From Vicinamibacteria bacterium (GTDB lineage Bacteria > Acidobacteriota > Vicinamibacteria > Vicinamibacterales > UBA8438): a stretch of 64,000 nt of DNA. The stretch lies in NCBI GenBank assembly GCA_022820825.1, contig JAJEEU010000024.1, positions 89,996-153,995 on the forward strand, written 5' to 3'. This document shows, piece after piece, positions 26,250-34,788 of this stretch. The first letter of the stretch is position 1; each line of letters opens with the position of its first letter. A program made the position numbers and the translations under genes. The notes beneath the pieces were generated by a model. That model was not told the DNA's origin and made no database searches. It was given only the letters and a program-made list of their open reading frames with translations.

Positions 26250-26849
26250 TCAGTCCAGACGTCGGATCTGTCTGATGACGATGGGTTCGCGGGGCACGTC
26301 GTCCAGGCCGTTCGCGCGGTGCGTGCGCGTGCGCTCGATCCTGTCGACGACGTCCATGCCGTCGACCACGCGGCCGAATACCGCGTATCCGAATCCGCGG
26401 TTGCTGCGATCCCGGTGGTCGAGGCTGCTGTTGTCCTCCGTGTTGATGAAGAACTGCGCGCGCGCCGAGTTGGGGTCGGCCGTGCGCGCCATGGCCAGCG
26501 TGCCGCGGCGGTTCCGGATCCTGTTCGTGGCCTCGTTCAGGATGCCGCCGCGGAGTCCCTCGGTCTTCGGCTGGAGGTCTTCCGTGTAGCCGCCCCCCTG
26601 GATCATGAAGTCGCGGATGACGCGATGAAAGATGGTGCCGTCGTAGAAACCGTTCTGCACGTAGGTGAGGAAGTTGACGACCGACACGCGGGCGTCCTGC
26701 CGGAACAGCTCGACCGTGATGTCGCCCTCGGTGGTCTCGATCACGACCTTGGGATCCGGGGGCGGACCCTGCGGCTCCTGCGCCGCCGCGCCGCTTGCGG
26801 GCAGCGCTGCTAGCAGCAAGGCGCACGTCAGCACGCGGCCTGCGAGCAT
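26250..26849 (-). CDS. Exported peptidyl-prolyl isomerase, cyclophilin type (1)
   Basis: Periplasmic cyclophilin of 199 residues that catalyses cis-trans isomerisation of prolyl bonds during folding. A signal peptide (MLAGRVLTCALLLAALPASGAAAQ) precedes the cyclophilin core: TTEGDITVELF, NFLTYVQNGFYDGTIFHRVIRDFMIQGGG with the catalytic Arg in FHR, MARTADPNSARAQFFIN and FGYAVFGRVVDGMDVVD. It lies six bases downstream of a paralogue on the same strand. Confidence 0.93.
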   Translation of the reverse strand: MLAGRVLTCALLLAALPASGAAAQEPQGPPPDPKVVIETTEGDITVELFRQDARVSVVNFLTYVQNGFYDGTIFHRVIRDFMIQGGGYTEDLQPKTEGLRGGILNEATNRIRNRRGTLAMARTADPNSARAQFFINTEDNSSLDHRDRSNRGFGYAVFGRVVDGMDVVDRIERTRTHRANGLDDVPREPIVIRQIRRLD

Positions 26850-26855
26850 GGCGTC

Positions 26856-27422
26856 CTACTTGACCATGGCGCCGGTGATCGTGACCGTCTCGACCGGCAC
26901 ATCCCCGGCGGCCGTCTGCACGGCCGCGATCTTGTCGACCACGTCCATCCCGTCGGTCACCCTGCCGAACGCGGCGTATCCGAATCCGCGGTCGGTCGTG
27001 TCCCGGTGGTTGAGGAAGTCGTTGTCGACGGTGTTGATGAAGAACTGCGCTGTCGCGCTGTCGACGACGCCCGTGCGCGCCATCGCGATGGTGCCGCGCT
27101 CGTTCAGGACGCCGTTGGCCGCTTCATTCCTGATGGGCGCGCGGGTCGGTTTCTGGCGCATGTCGGCGGTGTGTCCACCGCCCTGAATCATGAACCCCTG
27201 GATGACGCGGTGAAATATCGTGCCCGCGTAGAAGCCGTCGTTCACGTACTGCAGGAAGTTCTCGACGCTGATCGGTGCCCGGTCCTGGTACAGCTCGATG
27301 GTGATGTCGCCCATGCTCGTCTGCATGACGACGACGGGATTGTCCTGCGCGGCTGCGGGTTGCGCGGCGGCCGCAATCATGACGAGACAGGCTCCCGCGA
27401 GGGCCAGTGCGCGAAGTGGCAT
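26856..27422 (-). CDS. Exported peptidyl-prolyl isomerase, cyclophilin type (2)
   Basis: Second periplasmic cyclophilin, 188 residues, with a signal peptide ending near AAAQPAAAQ and the same core: TSMGDITIELY, FHRVIQGFMIQGGGHT, MARTGVVDSATAQFFIN and FGYAAFGRVTDGMDVVDKI. It is clearly a tandem duplicate of the following gene and is first in the pair. The two differ in the loops, so they may have diverged in client choice. Confidence 0.93.
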   Translation of the reverse strand: MPLRALALAGACLVMIAAAAQPAAAQDNPVVVMQTSMGDITIELYQDRAPISVENFLQYVNDGFYAGTIFHRVIQGFMIQGGGHTADMRQKPTRAPIRNEAANGVLNERGTIAMARTGVVDSATAQFFINTVDNDFLNHRDTTDRGFGYAAFGRVTDGMDVVDKIAAVQTAAGDVPVETVTITGAMVK

Positions 27423-27610
27423 GGCGGCGACTCCTTCCGATGACGAACGTTCGGGTCGAGGTGAAGATCCAAATTACGGGATCTCGGGATCCAAAAATTG
27501 GAACGCATGCTGGCCGGCGTGCCCGGTGATCCACCGCGAAAACGCCGGTTTTGCGGGCTTGGCGGCAACGCGCCAGTACGGCCCTGAGTATGCATAAAGA
27601 ACCTGAGCCT

Positions 27611-27636
27611 GTCCAGTCCGGCATGGCGGACTGGAC
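27611..27636 (+). other. Perfect 10-bp hairpin ahead of the DUF349 gene
   Basis: GTCCAGTCCG (27611-27620) and CGGACTGGAC (27627-27636) are exact inverted copies around a 6-base loop. It ends 11 bases before the likely ATG 27647 and spans an upstream in-frame ATG at 27623. It could be a translational control hairpin or protein-binding site. It has no T tract, so a terminator is unlikely. The rest of the 27423-27610 gap shows nothing I can name. Confidence 0.45.
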
Positions 27637-27646
27637 AACGACCAAC

Positions 27647-30403
27647 ATGAAGCTGTTCGAGAAGCTGCGCACCACGCCCGAGTGGGAAGACGCGGACGTC
27701 GCCGTCCGCGCCCGGGCGGTCCGCGATCTCCCGCCCGACGACCTGGAGCTGCTGGTCCGGATCGCCGCTGACGACGAAGACGCCGCGGTGCGGGGCGCGG
27801 CCGTGCAGCGCATCGACGATCTCCAGACGCTGGCGTCGATCCACGGCGCGGAGGCCGATCCGGACGTCAGGGCGGCTGTCCGCGAGAGGGTGCGGGATCT
27901 GCTGCTGGATGAGGAGGTCGAGGCCGGGGTCGACGCCGCCATCGACCTGCTGCCGCCGCGGGACCTGGCTACGGTTGCGCGAGACGCGCCCCTGGCCGAA
28001 GTCGGTCGCGCGGCGCTGTCGCGGCTGGAGGGCGAGAAGCACCTGGCGGCGGTGGCCAGCCGCGCCGGGCACGTGGAGATCGCTGCGGCGGCGCTGGAGC
28101 GCATCGTCGATCCGGAAGCCTTGCAGGCGGTGGCGGTCAAGGCGGAGGAGCGCTCCGTCGCGCTCGACGCTTTCGAGCGGTTGTCGAACGGCCATCTCGA
28201 TCCGGATCTGCTGGAGGTCGTCGCGAAGCGGTCGAAGCAGAAGGCCGTCGCCCGGCGCGCGAAGGCGCTGCTCGCGGAGCAGGAGGAAGAGCACGCGGCG
28301 GAGACGGCTCCGGACGAAGAGGAGGCTCCCCGGCCCGTCGCCGCGTCGCCCATCGAGCGGGTGCACGTGGCGGAGTTCGACGAGGAGCGCGCGAAGCGGG
28401 CGCAACGCGCCGCGGAACGCACCGCGTTGCTGGCCGCCGCCCGCCGCGTCTGCGAGACGATCGAGAAGGTGCCGGGCGCGGAAGCCGCGCAGGCGTTGCC
28501 GGGCCTGCGCGAGGAGTGGGGCGCGCTGCCATGGCCCGCTCCCGAAGCCGGCCCGCCCGCGGGACGGGCAGCGCTCCTGGAGCGCTTCGAGCGCGCGGTG
28601 GCCGGCTGCGAGCAACGCGGCCGACAGTGGGCCGAAGATCAGGCGCAGCTCGAGCGCCTGGAGACGCTCGTCGCGGAGATGGAGCGTGCGGAGCTCGCCG
28701 AAGACGGCCGGCCGCAGACCTTCTGGCAGCAGTCCGACCAGGATTGGCGTGCCATAGTCGCGGAGTTCCGCGGCCGGTCGATCGTGCGCCGCGAGAGCCG
28801 CGAGCGCCTGGTCGGCCTGGAACGGCGCAAGGCGGAGGTGGATGCCCGGCGGCGCGCCGCGGAAGCCGCGCAGCGCTCGGACGCGGAGCGGCAGGCGCAG
28901 GAGAATCTCGAGCGGTTCGAGCGGTTGTGCGCCGCTGTCGAAGACGTGGCCGCCTCCGCCACGAGCCAGTTGCCGGCAGCCGAGCGGCAGTTGCGCGCCG
29001 CGCGGCGGGCGCTCGAAGAGTTGCGCGAATCCGATGCCGCGGCGCCGCTGCCCTCCCGCCGCGCGCGCGCCGCGCTCGTGCGGCGCCTGCAACAGGCCCA
29101 CACGGCCTTGCTGGGGCGCGTGCGCGAGTTGCGCGACTTTGCCGACTGGAAGCGCTGGGCCAATCTCGGGGTGCGCGAGGAGCTGTGCTCCCGCCTCGAG
29201 GCCCTGGTCGACGAGAAGGACGATGCCGCCGTCGCGAGCCGCTACCGGGAGATCGTCCTCGAATGGCGGCGCACGGCGGACGTGCCGCAGGATCGCGACG
29301 CGCCGACGCGCGCGCGTTTCGAAGCGGCGCACGAGAAGGTGTATCCGCGCTGCCAGGCGTTTCTGGAAGCGCAGACGGCCGGCCGGGAGCAGAACCTCGC
29401 GCGGCGGATCGCGATCATCGAGGAGGCCGAGCAGCTTGCGTCGTCGACCGACTGGCTGAAGACCGCGCAGCGTATCGCCACGCTCAAGGAGCAGTGGCAG
29501 GAGATCGGTCCGGTCCCCCGCCAGCAGCAGAAGGAAACGTGGAACCGGCTCCGGACGGCCTGCAACACCTTCTTCCGGCGGCGCAAGGAGGATCTGGACA
29601 CGCGGAAGAAGGCGTGGGCCCGCAACCTCGAGTTGAAGGAGGCGCTGATCGCCCGTGTCGAGGCGCTGGCGACGGCGGGCAACGGCACGTCGCCGGCCGA
29701 GCAGGTGCGGCAGGCGCAGGCGGAGTGGAAGACGATCGGTCCGGTGCAGCGCAAGCGGTCGGATGCGGTCTGGCAGCGGTTTCGCGCGGCTTGCGACGCC
29801 GTGTACGGCAGCATCCATGCGGCCGAGCACGCGGAGGCGGCCGGCAAGGTGGCCGCGCGCGAGCAGATCTGCGGCGAGCTGGAGGCGCTGCTGCCGGCCG
29901 GCGACGCGCCGGGCGAACCGCCCGCGCAGCTCGCGGAGACCGTGCGCGACCTCCGGCAGCGGTGGCGGCAGGCGCCGGAGGTGCCGCAGGCCGTCGGACG
30001 GCGGCTGGCGGCCCGCTTCGGTAGCGGCATCAACCGCGTCATCGCCGTCTGGCCCGCCGCCTTCCGCGGCACCGATCTCGATCCGGACCGTCAACTCCGG
30101 CGGCTGGAGGCACTGTGTGCACGGGCCGAGACGCTGGTCGGGGACGACACGGAGCCGAGCGCGTCCCCTGCCGAGATCCTCGCGGCGCGCTGGCGGGAGG
30201 CCCTCGCGAGCAACCTGATGGGCGCCCGGGTCGACGAGGCCAGACGGCGCCGTTCCACGCTGGAGGAGCTCCGCCGCCTCCAGGCGGAGCGGCGCAGGCT
30301 CGGCCAGATTCCGGGCGCCGAGGCGCAACGGCTCGCGCAGCGCTTCCAGCAGGCGTGCGACCGCCTGTCCAACGCGACGCAGGGACAGAGCCGGGCCGGC
30401 TGA
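27647..30403 (+). CDS. DUF349 repeat protein
   Basis: A 918-residue cytoplasmic, highly charged helical protein. The N-terminal quarter has HEAT-like alpha repeats (VRDLPPDDLELLVRIAADDEDAAVRGAAVQRI and similar). The remainder carries several DUF349 units, each ending in a W..IG.V pattern: for example WQEIGPVPRQQQKETWNRLR and WKTIGPVQRKRSDAVWQRFRAAC. Long Arg/Glu-rich helices predict coiled coils. Function is not established; DUF349 proteins have been linked to RNA or ribosome-related stress in other bacteria, which I hold loosely. The start is uncertain: ATG 27647 (MKLFEKLRTTPEW) is preferred, 27623 and 27590 are also in frame. Confidence 0.8.
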   Translation: MKLFEKLRTTPEWEDADVAVRARAVRDLPPDDLELLVRIAADDEDAAVRGAAVQRIDDLQTLASIHGAEADPDVRAAVRERVRDLLLDEEVEAGVDAAIDLLPPRDLATVARDAPLAEVGRAALSRLEGEKHLAAVASRAGHVEIAAAALERIVDPEALQAVAVKAEERSVALDAFERLSNGHLDPDLLEVVAKRSKQKAVARRAKALLAEQEEEHAAETAPDEEEAPRPVAASPIERVHVAEFDEERAKRAQRAAERTALLAAARRVCETIEKVPGAEAAQALPGLREEWGALPWPAPEAGPPAGRAALLERFERAVAGCEQRGRQWAEDQAQLERLETLVAEMERAELAEDGRPQTFWQQSDQDWRAIVAEFRGRSIVRRESRERLVGLERRKAEVDARRRAAEAAQRSDAERQAQENLERFERLCAAVEDVAASATSQLPAAERQLRAARRALEELRESDAAAPLPSRRARAALVRRLQQAHTALLGRVRELRDFADWKRWANLGVREELCSRLEALVDEKDDAAVASRYREIVLEWRRTADVPQDRDAPTRARFEAAHEKVYPRCQAFLEAQTAGREQNLARRIAIIEEAEQLASSTDWLKTAQRIATLKEQWQEIGPVPRQQQKETWNRLRTACNTFFRRRKEDLDTRKKAWARNLELKEALIARVEALATAGNGTSPAEQVRQAQAEWKTIGPVQRKRSDAVWQRFRAACDAVYGSIHAAEHAEAAGKVAAREQICGELEALLPAGDAPGEPPAQLAETVRDLRQRWRQAPEVPQAVGRRLAARFGSGINRVIAVWPAAFRGTDLDPDRQLRRLEALCARAETLVGDDTEPSASPAEILAARWREALASNLMGARVDEARRRRSTLEELRRLQAERRRLGQIPGAEAQRLAQRFQQACDRLSNATQGQSRAG

Positions 30404-30449
30404 CGGTCCGCGGCGGCCGTCCGTTCCCATGCCGCTACAATGACCCTTG

Positions 30450-33400
30450 ATGGAGGGGTTCCACCCGCTTACCCGGGCCTGGTTCGCCAGTTCCTTCGCC
30501 GCGCCGACCAAACCCCAGTTGCAGGCGTGGCCGGAGATACGCGCCGGCCGCGACGTCCTGATCGCAGCGCCCACCGGTTCCGGCAAGACCCTCGCCGCAT
30601 TCCTCATCTGCCTGGATGACCTGATCGCGCGCGGCGCAGCCGGCGACGGCCTGCCCGATCACGTGGAGGTCGTGTACGTCTCGCCGCTGAAGGCGCTGAG
30701 CACGGACATCCACCGCAACCTGGAGGCGCCGCTGTCCGGGATCGCGGCGCTGGCCGCGGAGGAGGGCCTGGATCTGGAACCGATCCGGACCGCCGTCCGG
30801 ACCGGGGATACGCCCGCGGGTGAGCGGGCGCAGATGGTGCGGCGTCCGCCGCACGTGCTGGTCACGACGCCGGAATCGCTCTTCATCCTGCTGACGGCCG
30901 AACGCGGCCGCCGGGCGCTGCAGCGCACGCGGGTCGTGATTGTCGACGAGATCCACGCCATGGTGGACGACAAGCGCGGCTCGCACCTGGCTCTCACGCT
31001 GGCGCGCCTGGATCACCTCGTGCGAGAGGCGGGCGGCCCCCGGCCGCAGCGCATCGGCTTGTCCGCGACGGTCAACCCGATCGAGGAAGTCGCCCGCTAC
31101 CTGCGCGGCGACGCGCCCGCCGATCCGGTGATCGTGAACGCCGGCCACCGGCGCGAGCTCGACCTGGCCGTGGAGGTTCCCGAGGAAGAGCTCGGGATGG
31201 TGGCCACCAACGAAATGTGGGGCGAGATCTACGACCGGATCACCGGGCTCGTCTCCGAGCACCGCACCACGCTGGTATTCGTCAATACGCGGCGGCTGGC
31301 AGAGCGGGTGGCCCACCGCCTGGCGGAGCGCGCCGGCGCCGACGCGGTGCTGGCGCACCACGGCAGCTTGTCGCGCCAGTTGCGGCAGCAGGCCGAGAGC
31401 GATCTGAAGGCGGGGCGCCTGCGTTGCGTCGTCGCCACCGCGTCGCTGGAGCTCGGCATCGACATCGGCTCGGTCGACCTGGTCTGCCAGATCGGCTCCC
31501 CGCGCTCGATTGCCGTCGCCCTGCAGCGCGTGGGCCGGTCGGGACACAAGGTGGAGCGGTCGCACGTGCCGAAGGGCCGCTTCTTCCCGACGACGCGCGA
31601 CGAGCTGATCGAGACGGCGGCGCTGGTGCGCGCGGTGCGGCGCGGCGTGCTCGACCGGCGCGTGATCCCCGACTGGCCGCGCGACATCCTGGCCCAGCAG
31701 ATCGTGGCGGCCGCCGCGTGCGAGCCGTGGGAGGAGGACGAGCTGTACGAGCTCGTGCGGGGCGCGTATCCGTACCGCAACCTGCCGCGATCCGAATTCG
31801 ACGCGGTCGTCGCGATGCTGTCCGACGGGATCGCGACGGACCGCGGCCGGCACGGCGCCTACGTCCACCGCGACCGCGTCAACCGCGCGCTGCGCGGCCG
31901 GCGCGGCGGGCGGCTGGCGGCCATGACCTCCGGCGGCGCCATCCCGGACAACGCCAACTACCTCGTCGTAGCCGAGCCGGAGCGCGCCACGGTCGGCACC
32001 GTGGACGAGGACTTCGCGGTCGAGAGCCTCGCGGGCGACATCTTCCTGCTCGGCACGACCTCGTGGCGCATCCGGCGCGTGGAGGCGGGCCAGGTCCGCG
32101 TGGAGGATGCCCGCGGCGCGGCGCCGTCCATACCGTTCTGGCGCGGCGAGGCGCCCGGACGCACTGCCGAGCTGTCCGCCGAGGTGTCGGAGGTCCGCCT
32201 GCGGATCGCGGAGCTGACCGGCGTGCCCGGCGTGGAGGGCGCGCCGCCGGCCGGTGCGGCCGAGGCGTTCCTGCAGGAGCAGTGCGGCCTGAACGCGTAC
32301 GGCGCGGAGCAGGCGGCGGCGTACGTCCGGGCGGGGGTCGCCGCCCTCGGCGCGGCGCCCGCGGTCGACACGGTCATCGCCGAGCGTTTCTTCGACGAGG
32401 GGGGCGGGATGCAGCTCGTCATCCATGCCCCGTTCGGCGCGCGGATCAACCGCGCCTGGGGCCTGGCCCTGCGCAAGCGCTTCTGCCGCTCGTTCAACTT
32501 CGAGCTGCAGGCTGCAGCGACCGACAACGGCATCGTCATATCGCTCGCGGAGCAGCACAGCTTCCCGCTGGAGTCGATCTACCGCTTCCTGTCACCCGGC
32601 ACGGTCGCCGACGTCCTCACCCAGGCGCTGCTGCCGGCGCCCATGTTCACCGCGCGCTGGCGCTGGAACGCGTCCCGGGCGCTGGCCGTCCTGCGCTTCG
32701 CCGGCGGCCGCAAGGTGCCGCCGCCCATCCAGCGCATGCGTTCGGACGACCTGCTCGCCTCGGTCTTTCCGGATCAGGTCGCCTGCCAGGAGAACTTGAC
32801 CGGCGAGATCCGCATTCCGAGCCACCCGCTCGTGGACGAGACGATTCGCGACTGCCTGCACGAGGCGATGGACCTCGACGGGCTGCGCGCGGTGATTGCC
32901 GCCATCGAGGACGGCCGCATCGCGACGCGGGCCATCGAGACCGCCGAGCCGTCGGCGTTCAGCCACGAGATCCTGAACGCCAATCCGTACGCGTTTCTCG
33001 ACGACGCCCCGCTGGAGGAGCGCCGGGCGCGGGCGGTGCAACTGCGCCGCACGCTGCCGCGCGACGCCCGCGAGGTCGGCGCGCTCGACGCGGCGGCGAT
33101 CGCCGAGGTGGCTCGCGAATCGTGGCCGCTGGTGCGCGACGCCGACGAGCTGCACGACGCGTTGCTGACCTTGACGGTCACGCCGCCGGTGGCAGCCTGG
33201 CAGGATTGGTATGCCGAGCTGGAGCGGGACCGGAGAGCGACCATCATCCTCGTGGACGGCCAGCGGTTGTGGCTGCCGACGGAGCGCCGGCGCATGGTGG
33301 AGACGCTCTATCCCGGTGGACGGCTGGTCCGGGACGTGCCGGAAGTCGAGCAGCCGCGGCCGGACAGCACCGAGGCGGCCGCCGCGGAGGTGCTGCGCGG

Positions 33401-34754
33401 CTGGCTCGAGTCTTCGGGACCGCAGCGGCCGAGCGTGCTGGCGGGGAAGCTGGCGCTGCCGCCGGAGGTGGTCGACGCGGCGCTCGCGCGCCTGGAAGGC
33501 GAGGGCCAGGTGTTGCGCGGACAGTTCTCGCCGGGTGAGGCCGCCGGCGGCGAGACCGAGTGGTGCAACCGGCGCGTGCTCGCCCGCATTCACCGGCTTA
33601 CGCTGGGACGGCTGCGGCGGGAGATAGAGCCCGTTTCGGCGGCCGACTTCGTGCGCTTCCTGGCGCGCTGGCAGCATGTCGCGCCGGGCACGCGGCTGCA
33701 CGGAGCGGCCGGCCTGCTGCAGGTGATCAGGCAATTGCAGGGGTACGAGATCTCGGCGGCCGCGTGGGAGCCTGAAGTACTGGCGCGGCGCGTGGCGGGC
33801 TACAGTCCGGAGCTCCTGGACCGACTCTGCCTGGCGGGCGAGGTGATGTGGGGGCGGTTGTCGCCGCATCCGGCGTTCGAGGCGGATGCCGCGGCGCCGG
33901 AGGAAGCGCGGCGCAACGGGCGGCCGCGGCGGCGCGTGCGGCCCACCCGGACGGCGCCGGTGGCGGTGTTCCTCCGCGAGGATGCGCCCTGGCTGGTGCC
34001 GCAGCGGACCGCCGGCGACGCCGAGTCCCCGGCGCTCTCCCATGCCGCCCGGGAGGTGCTGGAGCAGATGGAAGCGCGCGGCGCGTCCTTTCTGCGCGAT
34101 CTCGTGCGCACGACCGGCCGGCTGCCGAGCGAGGTGGAGGACGGGCTGTGGGAGCTGGTTGCCGCGGGACTGGTCACCGCCGACGGCTTCGACAACCTGC
34201 GGTCGTTGATCGATCCCAGGCGACGCCGCGGCGAGGGCCGCTTCCGGACCGCGCGCCCGCGGCACGCGGCCGGCCGTTGGGCGCTGCTCCGGGTGTACAC
34301 GTCGGACGCAACGAACGCCGCCGACGGCGGAGACGCTGCTGCCGCCGCGGAAGCGTTCGCCCGCCAGTTGCTGCTGCGCTGGGGCGTGGTGTTTCGGGAC
34401 ATCATCGCCCGCGAGGCGCTGGCGCCGCCGTGGCGCGAGCTGCTGCGGGCGCTGCGCATGCTGGAGGCCTGCGGCGAGATCCGCGGCGGCCGGTTCGTTG
34501 ACGGCTTCCTCGGGGAGCAGTTCGCCCGGCCGGAGGCGGTCGACGCGTTGCGCGCGGTCCGGCGCGGCCGCGAGGGCTCCGCGGCGAACGGCCACCTGCG
34601 GCTGCCGGCGGCCGATCCGCTGAACCTGCTCGGCATCATCGTCCCGGGCCAGCGGGTGAACGCGCTCTCCGGCGCCACGGTCGAGTTGCTGCCGGCGCCA
34701 CCGCCGGACGGTGAACCCGCCGCCGCACCCATGGCCGCCGCTCCTGTAAAGTAG
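30450..34754 (+). CDS. lhr: Lhr-family DEAD/DEAH box helicase
   Basis: ATP-dependent superfamily 2 helicase of 1434 residues, the size of the long bacterial Lhr proteins linked to DNA repair. Motif I is AAPTGSGKT (39-47), motif II VIVDEIHAM (about 165), motif III SATVNP, motif V VATASLELGIDIG and motif VI QRVGRSGH. After the two RecA domains come the winged-helix and Lhr-core region and a long C-terminal extension with further winged-helix-like segments. ATG 30450 is preferred; a TTG precedes it directly. It follows the DUF349 gene by 46 bases on the same strand. Confidence 0.92.
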   Translation: MEGFHPLTRAWFASSFAAPTKPQLQAWPEIRAGRDVLIAAPTGSGKTLAAFLICLDDLIARGAAGDGLPDHVEVVYVSPLKALSTDIHRNLEAPLSGIAALAAEEGLDLEPIRTAVRTGDTPAGERAQMVRRPPHVLVTTPESLFILLTAERGRRALQRTRVVIVDEIHAMVDDKRGSHLALTLARLDHLVREAGGPRPQRIGLSATVNPIEEVARYLRGDAPADPVIVNAGHRRELDLAVEVPEEELGMVATNEMWGEIYDRITGLVSEHRTTLVFVNTRRLAERVAHRLAERAGADAVLAHHGSLSRQLRQQAESDLKAGRLRCVVATASLELGIDIGSVDLVCQIGSPRSIAVALQRVGRSGHKVERSHVPKGRFFPTTRDELIETAALVRAVRRGVLDRRVIPDWPRDILAQQIVAAAACEPWEEDELYELVRGAYPYRNLPRSEFDAVVAMLSDGIATDRGRHGAYVHRDRVNRALRGRRGGRLAAMTSGGAIPDNANYLVVAEPERATVGTVDEDFAVESLAGDIFLLGTTSWRIRRVEAGQVRVEDARGAAPSIPFWRGEAPGRTAELSAEVSEVRLRIAELTGVPGVEGAPPAGAAEAFLQEQCGLNAYGAEQAAAYVRAGVAALGAAPAVDTVIAERFFDEGGGMQLVIHAPFGARINRAWGLALRKRFCRSFNFELQAAATDNGIVISLAEQHSFPLESIYRFLSPGTVADVLTQALLPAPMFTARWRWNASRALAVLRFAGGRKVPPPIQRMRSDDLLASVFPDQVACQENLTGEIRIPSHPLVDETIRDCLHEAMDLDGLRAVIAAIEDGRIATRAIETAEPSAFSHEILNANPYAFLDDAPLEERRARAVQLRRTLPRDAREVGALDAAAIAEVARESWPLVRDADELHDALLTLTVTPPVAAWQDWYAELERDRRATIILVDGQRLWLPTERRRMVETLYPGGRLVRDVPEVEQPRPDSTEAAAAEVLRGWLESSGPQRPSVLAGKLALPPEVVDAALARLEGEGQVLRGQFSPGEAAGGETEWCNRRVLARIHRLTLGRLRREIEPVSAADFVRFLARWQHVAPGTRLHGAAGLLQVIRQLQGYEISAAAWEPEVLARRVAGYSPELLDRLCLAGEVMWGRLSPHPAFEADAAAPEEARRNGRPRRRVRPTRTAPVAVFLREDAPWLVPQRTAGDAESPALSHAAREVLEQMEARGASFLRDLVRTTGRLPSEVEDGLWELVAAGLVTADGFDNLRSLIDPRRRRGEGRFRTARPRHAAGRWALLRVYTSDATNAADGGDAAAAAEAFARQLLLRWGVVFRDIIAREALAPPWRELLRALRMLEACGEIRGGRFVDGFLGEQFARPEAVDALRAVRRGREGSAANGHLRLPAADPLNLLGIIVPGQRVNALSGATVELLPAPPPDGEPAAAPMAAAPVK

Positions 34755-34788
34755 GGCGCGCACGGCGCGCCGCGGAAGGACTCCGTCA

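Noticed and set aside
23365..26826. Longer version of the acyl-ligase gene reaching 26826
   Set aside because: The extra N-terminal 210 codons are antisense-style Arg/His-rich sequence over the cyclophilin gene; ATG 26196 starts a proper ACP domain.
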